Source: Lingula anatina (Eukaryota; Brachiopoda; Lingulata; Lingulida; Lingulidae). Taken from it: DNA of 64,000 nt. A program made the position numbers and the translations under genes. Within the stretch, counting starts at the first letter, position 1; each line of letters opens with the position of its first letter. This document shows positions 50,064 through 60,500 of this stretch, piece after piece. The stretch lies in NCBI RefSeq assembly GCF_001039355.2, contig NW_019775796.1, positions 131,220-195,219 on the forward strand, written 5' to 3'. Under the pieces are notes generated by a model. It did no database searches. It saw only the letters and a program-made list of their open reading frames with translations, and had not been told where the DNA came from.

Positions 50064-53000
50064 ATGGAGCTCAGCCGCTCCGGGCCCGTTCCCGAAAGAA
50101 TCCCCGAGGAGAAACGACTGCTCCTTGGCTCCAACAGCGCCAAGCCTCGTCGCAGCAGATGGGGTCCCGTTCGACAGCTTCTGGTGTTATCTGCTGTTTA
50201 TATGCTAGGATACTCACCACTTACAGCTTTAATGAACTTAGAAGGGATACTTAATCCCGATATAGGATTATACGCGCTGTTGGTGCATTATGGAGGGGCG
50301 CTGGTTTCGTTTTTCACTGCTCCGATCTTGGCACGGATTTTTGGCGCCAAGGGATCGGTCTTGTTGGGGTTGTTTGGCCAGGGTTTGTTCATTGCCGTCC
50401 ATTTCTATGTGGAGGTGTATTTGTTGCTGCCCGTGTCTTTCCTCGTAGGCATAAGTAAGTATAGATGAACATAAGACGTCAAACGTTAAATTGCGTAAAA
50501 TGTCACTTGTCAAGAACGGGATAGTATAATTGCTTATATTTAAATTTCTGTTACCCCTACCCATGAGTTTTACATAGAGACAGACATATCTGATTGCATT
50601 TTAATTGTTAATGTGGGTTTTGTGTATGCGTGTGTATTTGATAAAATATGGCAGGCAAAATACGGTCCCCAGCCTTGTTGGGATGAAGAGACTAAATTGT
50701 ATCGCTATTACCCTGGCACCAAAGACCTACTGTACCCAACTAACCCCCCCCCCCCCCAGTCTTCAGCACTTCTATTATGGGTCAGCATGTCCTTTGATGG
50801 CGTACATGTCACAGGTATAATGTGGCTCTCCTAGTTAAATAGTAACTGGCGAAGAACAATGACTGCTCCGTATAGTACATTAGCACTCAACCGATATAGC
50901 AGTGTCACTGTATCGATAGATCGTTCCACTTTATACACTCGCAGTGCAAATGATATAAAAGACCCCTTCTCTTCGTTATCGGCAATCGAGAGAACGTCTG
51001 GTTAATACACGTGACATAGGTGGATGTGAGATATCACGTCACCCCCACCTCCCCCACAAGAGAGACCTGTTTGATAAAACTAAAGAATTTGGGGCACTTT
51101 GCAGCAACCAGTACATGTACGCCTAACACGCTTTTGCGCGAGGCACTGCCTCCTGTGTTAAAGTTTTTTGTTTTTTTTTTTTTTTTACCCTTAAATTATA
51201 ACTTAATAATCTATTTCAGCGCATGCACAGATGTGGATCAGCAACGGGGTGTACGTCACAACTTTAGGCTTGGAATATTCGGAGATCACGGGTCAGCCTC
51301 AGGACTCCGTTATGGGTGTCTTCCAAGGCGTTTTCTTTAGCATTTTTACCACGTGTGGAGTCTGGAGCAATTTGGTGTCATCATTAGTTCTAATAAAACC
51401 TGTAGACAAAACAGTAAACGGATCGACAGTAGTCCCGCAGATAGGGAATCTAAGCGATTTGTGTGGGCCTGCTTTTTGCCCGTGGGAAGATACCTCCGGG
51501 ACATACATAGAGCAACCGGATCAGATTTTAGTGTATATAATACTTGGAGCGTTTCTTGGGTTTATTTTGGTTGCCTTTACGGGGTGCCTTTTGCTCCTTC
51601 GGAATATCCATGCCAACAAAGGGGACGCTTTAAATGGAGCTGGTGATTTTTGTTCGGCCATGATAAAGTTGCTGTGGAGTGGACGTATGCTTCTTATGAT
51701 CCCTGTCGTGGCATATATTTCTGTTGAACAGGAGCTCATTCAAACAGAGTTCACCAAGGTAGAGATGAATTAAGATGAATATTCATTCATTTCTGAATTC
51801 GTGTGTGCAACACAAAGTCAGTTCTTCAAAGAGTAAGCATTTAACGGGTGCTAGTAGTTAAATTATCACTCTGTCATGTGGATTAAATAAACCTTAACAA
51901 ATGTTGTTTATCGTAGCAGTATATACTGTAGAATACGACTAAATTCAAGTTGCTGTTCGAAAGTTATTTGTGAAAAATCCTTGATCCAGAAAAGAATTTC
52001 ATTATAATGCAATTCAAATTACACTGGTAGTTTCGTTTACTACCTTACTAGTACGTGTTCGTAAAATGTAACCTGATAGCTATTACTTCTCACACTTTTC
52101 ACTACCATAAGGCCTTCACCAAGGAGTGAGAGACAAACATATGTTGACCATATCCAGGTGCACAATTTTAATTCCATTACATATCTAAGTAACAATGCAG
52201 ATGGTTACTTTGGTTACTTATTCCAGGCGTTTGTAAGCTGTGAGATCGGCATCCAGTACAATGGCTGGTCCATGATCTGTTACGCCAGTGGACAAATCAT
52301 TGGATCCACGGTGACAGGACGATTGCTGAAATTCACTGGTTGGCCGATAATGTACGTCTTCGCCACGGCCGCCAACGCCTCCTGCTTAGCCAGCATGTTA
52401 TTGCTGGATTCTTCCTCCAAAACCATGCTGTTTTACTTTCTGGTGCCCTTTGTCTGGGGGCTGGCCGATTCCGTGTGGCTAACGCAATCTTCAGGTAAGG
52501 GTAAGGCCGCCATGTTACGCTTGGTGCTGTGATTCCGTAATTGAGTCACGTGTGAGTCTTTTAATATGACGTCATATTCCCTGAAGGTAAATTTTCCTAC
52601 AAGACGTCCTATGGGACACCAAAGGAATCTTACAGATGCTGGGGCGTGCAGTCTTGAGTAAGATGTATAGCACTGTTATAGTAGTTTATATGGAAAGTGA
52701 CATTGAGCTATCTTTAGTTGTATGTTGGGTCGGACAAGTAATTTTTTGGGACTCTCTCTGTAATATTGAGCAACTCAGTAAAGTTTCCGTAATTAAGGTT
52801 CTATGATGTAAAGAAAGCAGTCGTTTTAAAATAACGAACCCATATAATGCCTGCTTCTCTGTTTTGACTTTTTTAACTTTATTATTTTTATTTTCAGCCG
52901 TTGTTGGACACTTCTTCCCAGATCAGAAATGGCCTGTTTTCGTCACCATACGCAGCGCCATCTATGCTGCAATGGCGGTCGTTTTTGCCTATTCCAACTT

Positions 53001-53115
53001 TGTCTGCATGGATGCTAAAATTTATATCGCATTTGGCGGTGTTTTGATAGCACTTGTATCATTCATGTCTTTTACAATGGTTCAACGGACTAAGAACAAG
53101 AAGGAAGCATATTGA
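50064..53115 (+). CDS. UNC93A: UNC93A-like copy K, intact, opposite strand (471 aa)
   Basis: Exons: 50064-50454, 51220-51758, 52227-52494, 52898-53115; sizes 391, 539, 268, 218 nt, phases 1, 0, 1. The ATG sits in AACATGG, a good initiation context. The N-terminal tail is short and basic (KPRRSRWGP). Motifs: YMLGYSPLTALMNLEGI, RIFGAKGSVLLGLFGQG, HAQMWISNGVYVTTLGL, GVWSNLVSSLVLIKP, LCGPAFCPWEDTSGTYI, QTEFTK, AFVSCEIGIQYNGWSMICY, FVWGLADSVWLTQSSG, VVGHFFPDQKWPVFVTIR, ending in TKNKKEAY. It is the only copy on the plus strand and has no damage. Head to head with J, so an inversion or an older divergent pair. Function beyond the family is unknown. Confidence 0.93.
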
Positions 53116-53899
53116 CATCTAATATACCGTTTCATGATATTAACTATTTATTTATGTTAACCTTTTCATGCCTGCTGAAACCCTACGGAATATCGTCTGG
53201 AAACAAAATTATCCAAGGACATGTTACAAAAAAGACAAAAAGAGCTGTAGGTTCTACGTCATACATTCTTTTTCCTACAAATATTTAAACGATGAAAATT
53301 ATTTTCATATGAAACTCATATCTGTGTTTCGACATTATCAGGGAAATAACGTGTCATCGCGTATGCATGAATGAAAGCATTCTACAGCAATGAGCTAAAT
53401 ATAAAGCACCCGGCTTCCGTGAAGCCTTTGATACTGTTTACAGTGTAAATGAGAAAAATATTCACCATAAATTTCGTCTCTTCTTCATTCTTATTTCTAC
53501 TTAAATGTATCCATTGACAAAGGCAAGTGCAGTAATAGTATCTCAGATCGCATAATTTGTACACTGTGACTGCTAACAACGAAGCAAGTCTTGACCCGAT
53601 TATTTGGGATTTCACCCCCCGGCAATGTGACCTGTTGATAGATTTCGGTATACGACGTGGTCTATTTGCACGTGATATAAGCAGGCCCACTTATTTATTT
53701 ATTTATCTATCTATTTATTTATTAACGTAGAGGCTGTAGTGCGGGGGTTTAAAGGAATGAATATATATCGCTTGGCTTTCGTTTTGCTTCTACAGTAATA
53801 CACGATTTGGGGAGAAGAGTGACGTGAAGATATATAAGACTGTGAGCAAAAACATTTCGACAGATTATCTCATCTAAGAGGCTTTATAAAAAAAAGAAA

Positions 53900-54748
53900 T
53901 AAACACACACACAGAAGGAGAGAGAGAAAGACAGAAAAAGGGGGAGAGGAAGAGATAGACAGAGGCAAAGATAACCGAGTACTGCCTTCGCTTGAAATCG
54001 GTATAGCGACACCATTATGTGCAACTGCTGCAATTGAACATGGACCATAACTGTCACAATCTGCGAGGTAATGCAAATAACACAGTTTCAATTTTCAATA
54101 TTAATGACCCATTTCTTAAAGAAAGTCGCCTACCGACAACTAACTTATAAAATCAGGAACTGGAATAAGCCCATTTTGACCAGAGGTCTTAGAAAAAAAA
54201 AACACGTGCGATCTCGCGGGGTATGCGGCTTGAATAGAATCAGAAATAAAGACAGAGATCCAAGTGAGGCCAAAAAATTAAAGCTGACAGAATGAGTCAA
54301 CATATACTTTTCTGACTGTGTAGTAAGACACAGGGATGAAAACATATCGTTTGGCTTTCTCCCGCACGCGATTTGCCTCTAATACACTTTTTAGAGGAGG
54401 GAGAGATTAGGTTGTATAAGCAGGTACTTCCAAGGCCTACCCCCCCCCCTTCACTTCCGCCACAGAAGCAGGTCGTTCAAATATGATAACTAAATGTCGA
54501 GAGAAAGAGAGAGGGGTTGATAGAACGAGTGAGAGGGAGTATGGTTGAGGCGAGAGAATGAGAGAGCGGGCGGGGGGGGGGGGGTACGAGGAAAGGGTGA
54601 GAGTGAGAGGGATGAGCCGATAGAGAGGAAAGAGACAGTGCTTTACGCTGAAAGCAATTTAGCTAGAAAGCCCTCGGAGTTGGATCGATCTTGTTAGATC
54701 GATCTAAGCATAGGTATGGACTTTACACAAAAAAGAAGAAAAAAGCAC

Positions 54749-54782
<34 letters not shown>

Positions 54783-55105
54783 ATAGAGTGAGAGATAGAG
54801 GGGAAGATAACCGAGTATTGCTTTCGCTCGAAATCGGTACAGCGACATCATCTTGCACAACTGCCGCAATGGTACATGAATCATGACTGTCACAATATGA
54901 GAGTAAATGCAGGGACCTCCTTATCGCAGTTTCAGTTTGAATGACTCAATCGTTTTTACAGAAATTCGCCTACCGACTGGAATAAACCCATTTTACCCAA
55001 AGTCTTTGTGTAAATCCACGTGGGATCTCGCGGGATATGTGGCGAGAATGGGATCAAAAATAAAGACAGAGAAGCAAATAAGACAATAAAATGAAGCTGG
55101 CAGAA
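53900..55105. repeat. Direct duplication, 53,900-54,295 and 54,750-55,105
   Basis: Both units start in an (AC)n tract, continue GATAACCGAGTA then CGAAATCGGTA and AGCGACA, include TCGCCTACCGAC and ATCTCGCGGG, and end near AATAAAGACAGAGA. Diverged by substitutions and small gaps. Non-coding. Confidence 0.75.
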
Positions 55106-55929
55106 AGAATTCGTAGATATATTTCTAAAGCAACTATGCTAAACAAATTAACGAGCCTGCTTTACCTTTTTATTCTCCTACCTAAATCGTTCTTTTTTCC
55201 TCTTTTTTAGGAAATAATATTTCCAAATTCTATATTAAGTGTGTGTGTTTTGAACCAGTATTTTACCTGATGGAAAACGTCCCTTTTTCTCACAGTGCAG
55301 TGATTCTCTTGTCTAAAAAAAAATTGTTGTCCTACTATTTAAACTGGGTTGACTTGAAAACTATTAATCCTCAGAACAAACCAAAATAATGTTTTGCCGC
55401 CTTCTCAATATTTTACCATACTTGTGGTGGTTTCGTGGTGAGACTTTAAACGTCCCTGTTACTGCATGAGTGGTGGGTTAGATAGAAATTTTAAACGTTT
55501 CCCAGAAGTAGAATTCTTACGATACAGTGGATGCAAAGTGAAAAAACAATTTTTTTTCAGGGAGGACAATCCATAAACAATAAAAAGTGGATATAAGCCA
55601 AAAATGACTATTTCTGCAATGCGAAGAATTCATATTAAACAATCAAAACATTTTTTTTTCATGATGATTGATTCACCTCGACCACTGATGTATTTTTATA
55701 TTTTGTAATTTTATGGACACTGTGCATGACTCATATACATGTATTTCCCCACAGACTATGTGGATTTCTTTGTTGTTGCAATGATTTTATTTTTGTGTGT
55801 CAACCATTTATGGAATGACGTCAGGGGCTAGAAAAGCAATGGAACAACAAAATGATTATAATTTTTGAAAAGTGAGAAAACACTGTCTGAGGACAGACAG
55901 CGATTAGTAAAAAAAAGAGCTTCAGCCAT

Positions 55930-56225
55930 TTTTACCTCCGCCAAGGAGGTTATGTTTTTACCCCTGTTTGTTTGTCTGTCTGTTTGTCATCAATATAACT
56001 CAAAAAGTTATGGATGAATTTCGATGGAATTTTCAGGGTAGGTCAGAAATGGGTTAACTTAGAGGTGAATAGTTTTTGGTGGTGATCCAATCAATACTCA
56101 ATAATAAAAAACTAAGTTATGGACTGATTTTGATGAAATGTACAGGAACTGTCAGAAGTGGACCAAGGAACAGATTATTACTTTTTGGTGGTGATCCGGA
56201 TCAATAATCAATCAATAATAATAAT
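55930..56225 (+). repeat. Dispersed repeat, second copy
   Basis: Reverse-orientation relative of 33,370-33,690: starts CCTCCGCCAAGGAGG, then a GTTTGTTTGTCTG tract, then two diverged units with TTTTTGGTGGTGATCC. Non-coding. Confidence 0.75.
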
Positions 56226-56757
56226 AAAAAATCATTATTAGTTTTAAGTTTCAAAACTGAAGATTTTCTTATAAAAAACTGATCGTGTTAGTACAAAATA
56301 ATACATACTTTTTTCGGAGGGGTGCAGATTTATTTTGATAAATTGACTGATGAAAAAATACAGGCAATACAATACAGATGCTTAGATAAAAAACGCCATG
56401 CACACATATCGCTGACCCGTCGTTTAAAACGATGTATTCTGTTAACACCCCTCCCCTTGTCTTCAACGTGCTCTATATTGTACTGAACGCCAGGAGGGGG
56501 CGTCTTAAATTGTTTATCTGATTGCATTTAGCAAGAATTCTCGTTGAGTTGAATCGATCTACGTATAATGATAGATCCATTTGGAACGTGCCCTTACATT
56601 TCAGAAAGAGCTATCGACACCAGACACTTGTTTCGAGGGGTGTAGCAGATTTTAAAATCTGAAATAGGGATGATTTGAAGCCTTGAAGGATATATCTATC
56701 TTTTGTTGTTGTTGATCAATGAGAAAAAAAAAAAAACAGTTCATTGGTTCATTCAAG

Positions 56758-56763
56758 TTTTAT
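56758..56763 (-). terminator. Candidate polyadenylation signal of the GRL101-like gene
   Basis: AATAAA on the minus strand about 820 bases after the stop codon at 57,586. If used, the 40-bp tandem repeats lie in the 3' UTR. Confidence 0.4.
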
Positions 56764-56987
56764 TGACATTTAAAATTCATTCAAGAGTAGATGTTTTACA
56801 ACTATATCAATGTGAACTTACAGGTACCATCACAACTATTACAATAGAGGTCGCTGTATAACACCAAAACAACATTATGTTCATAGGCAATACAGTTTTA
56901 CTCATATGTAGTCTCATTTCATCAGAAATATAGTCTCTTGCCATGATATATGTAGGCTTGCAATAAGCCACTGAACTTTACATACAC

Positions 56988-57169
56988 TTCCATACAACAT
57001 GTAATGCACATTGAACTTTACAGTTCCATACAACATATAATGCACATTGAACTTTACATACAGTCCCATACAACATATAATGCACATTGAACTTTACATA
57101 CAGTTCCATACAACATATAATGCACATTGAACTTTACATACAGTTCCATACAACATGTAATGCACATTG
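56988..57169. repeat. 40-bp tandem repeat, about 4.5 units
   Basis: Units contain TTCCATACAACATATAATGC followed by ACATTGAACTTTACATACAG, with one shortened unit. Located downstream of the GRL101-like stop codon on its strand. Confidence 0.92.
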
Positions 57170-57585
57170 CCACCTGATACATGTAGATGTTGCCGTGTTG
57201 TAAATACAGGTCCACGACAAAATTGAAAAAGCAATACAAAATTGGCCAACGTTTCCATTAACAAAACCAAATAGCAGATTATGTTTTCTAAAAAATCTAA
57301 TTAAGTATTTTATAGGCGTGATTTTAAAGATATTTCCTGAAACAAACTATACACAGTTTATAAGTCCTAAATGCATAGACCATGTGGCATGCTGTTCTGC
57401 AATTGACACACTTATCCATATTGAGTTCTAAACATAAACCAAACAAACTATCATGTGTCTTAATGGATACGAAACGTTGTTTCTACCCTTTATCCACCAA
57501 ACCTGTCCATTCCCCCCGACCAAAATCCGTAATATCTGCAGTAATGCTCTACAACAAGCTACAAAAAGCGCGGGAGTAAAGATGG

Positions 57586-60500
57586 TCACATCTCGGTTTC
57601 TTTGTCTGCAGGTACTTGTTCTTGTTTTTTATGCCTGGCTACAGGCGTGTAGTGTGTCGATGATTCTTCTTTCTTACCACATAGCTTAACGTTGGCAAGC
57701 GTGTACAAATAGGGGTTGATAGCGGAGTTGAACGGCATCACGAACACGGCTACCCAGCTGGACACCTGTGGTGCTATTGGCACGTTGGCCATACTTAGAA
57801 ACCCTAGCAATGCGACCGGCCCCCAGCATACAAAATCTGTTAGTAAAATAATGGACACTTTTTTCAGAAGAGTAATTTCATCTAAACCCTCACGTCCAGA
57901 TTGTTGCTGAGTCTTAAAGACGCTTTTTATTATGCATATATATGCCCCTGCCACGTAGACAAAAGCGAAAAGAGTGGTAAATAAAAACATGGCGTACGCG
58001 TACTCACGACCACCAAAGTATACTCTGCTTATAGTAAAGGGTAAACATACAGAATTATGACCATAAAAATTTTCAAAATATCCATTTTTGAAACAAGGAA
58101 TGATACTTGCGATAAAGCAAAAGACCCACCCAACTGTCACTAAAACGGACGCTCTTTTCATCCCAATCTTTCGAAACGACATACAGAACACAATGGCTAT
58201 CATTCTGTCTGTTGTAATCAAAACTAATATCAGCATAGACATCAATGTTGAAAGCATGGTAAGGAACCCCGCAGTCTTGCATAACACACTATCTGTCCAG
58301 ACCTTGGCATGAACAAAATACTCCCCACGGTAGAGGGTGTCAACCGTGGCGATTATGATCAAATATACACCCATAAGAAAATCAGAAACTGAGAGGTTAA
58401 CTATGAAAAATATCTGAGGGGTCATTTTGTTTTCACATAGTCTGTTCACAAAAACAAAAAGGTTCCCAACTAAACTAAGAATCCCCATAACCCATACAGA
58501 GACTTGTAAGAACTTATCGTAAAGTAGATCAGAGCATGAGGAAAATTCGTCAGGTTCAGGTAAACATTCGTTTACTTTCCCAACAGCGATACAACAGATC
58601 CCAAACCTGTCTGTTATTAATGTTTCAGCCGAAAAATTTACGAAAACTTCAGTTTCGACAAAGATTCGCTCATTCCCAGACATATCAACTTTATCTAATT
58701 TGGGCAAACCATTAAAAGCACCATCCTTTATCGTAGATATTTTGTTAAAACTTATATTCAGATTTTTTAACGAGTTTAAGCCTTTAAATGTATGCGCGTG
58801 AATGGTATTGATATGAAGCTTACTAAGGTCTAAATCACTTAGGTTTGAAACACCATCAAATGCACTGGGAGAAATTTTAGATAACGGGTTTCCACTTAGC
58901 AACAAGGTTTTCAAATTAAACAAACCATTGAAGGCATCTGCTTGCAAAGATGGCAATTTGTTACCCCGTAGGTCCAATTCTAACAGGTTATTTAAATGAA
59001 TGAATGTCATTATAGGAATAGTGTTGATTTCGTTTGAACTGACATTAAGTTTCACTAGCAAATGATACCTTACAAACGTTTCATTTGTTAACTGAAGTTT
59101 GTTGTCCCCAAAAGCAAGGCTTCTGGTGAATGGCGATATATTCGGTACCTTGGATGCATTTCCTCTCGTGCAGTCTATGTAATACCCACTACAGATACAG
59201 TTCTTGGGGCATGTCTTTATATCACAGAATCTTTCGTCGTCGTCAGAAAATTTGCAGTTGACCACACCATTGCACACCTCGCTCTGGTGCAGACACTGCC
59301 GTTCTCCTTTACACCTGAAGCCACCGGGACATGTGTAATTAGCGCAACTAGCCTCGTCCTCTCCTCGTGGACAGTCCTTCTCCCCGTCACAAACCTGCCG
59401 AAGTGGGACACAATACGAGCCAGGACACTTGTACATGTGTGGACACTGAAAGCTGGCGCAGTTTTGTAAATGTTCATATCCTCTGCACGTTTGAAATAGT
59501 TCGTGCTTGATTTTGTCGTGAACGCATGCCAGTTGTCGATCAATACACCGAACGTGTTCGGGTGCGCATCTCATTTCATTAGTCTTCGAACAATAAGGCA
59601 GAGAGAAAGAGTGTGACCAAACACCAATTTTACAATCTAAGGAGTTGCGCTTTATTACTGGAATCATTGAAAGTGACTCATCCTCTTGTGTCACCCCAAA
59701 GCAATCCGGATAGCGATCGTCCATGTTTTGAGGAGATAAGCATTCGCCAGAGTAACATTTTTCACAGGGGCACACAATTTGGGGAATCTCGTCAGATCCG
59801 TCTGAGCAGTCCTTAAGGAAGTTGCACTTGTCTTTCTCGTCGATACATTCCCCATTCTGGCATCTGTACTGCCCTGTTTTACACGGCGGATAGACACAAA
59901 AATTCTCATCGGTTCCATTTGGACAGTCGTTGACATGATTACATACTTTACTAATTGGGATGCACGTGCCATCGGAACAACTAAAAGTGTGTTGTCCACA
60001 CGTACAACTCTTCTCATCCTCTCCTTCAGGGCAGTCCGAGGTCCCATCACACACATTAACACTAGATATACAGCTGCCATCTTGACATCTAAACTGATGC
60101 TGTGAACAGTTGAAAATGTTGCTTTTCGAAGCTATCTCACAAAGAGCCAAGAGCGACTCACGGCGTTCAACGTGTTGGCACAGTCCTTCCATGTCATCTA
60201 AGAAAAGATGGTAAGCATACGTAAGCCTTCTGCATGTGTTTTCCGGGGACTTCACCCACACAGCTAAATTATTTGAGAGTGGTATTGATTTACTTTTATC
60301 CAAACTTGTCGGAGATATCCAAGTGAGTTCCTTGCCCCAAATACTGATGTACTGGAGAATGTCTCGGGCCTTGTGTAAAGTGCTGTTAAAGGGGGCTAAA
60401 TCTCCACCCAGGGACCTGCATGCCTCCACAGCTGCGCTATAGGTGAGATTACTGCCTGGCGGTAAGGACCAATATTTTGGGTGATAATGGGACACATACG

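Larger units (their letters stand above)
53116..56740. other. Gene-free region between K and the GRL101-like gene
   Basis: Convergent intergenic space. Holds an (ATTT)/(ATCT) tract near 53,690-53,722, purine-rich GA tracts near 53,910-53,965 and 54,500-54,640, a G-run near 54,570-54,583, (AC)n near 54,750-54,779, a duplicated 0.37-kb segment, and a dispersed repeat at 55,930-56,225. Single arms of the foldback family lie at about 54,640-54,710 and 56,520-56,580. No exon recognised. Confidence 0.6.

Noticed and set aside
56988-57169. Regularly spaced repeats resembling a CRISPR array
   Set aside because: Units are directly adjacent 40-bp tandem copies without spacers, in a eukaryotic sequence.
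59217-60080. Alternative-frame open frames inside the receptor exon
   Set aside because: Cys-rich shadows of the LDLa repeats in a second frame; the main frame is continuous over 3.4 kb.
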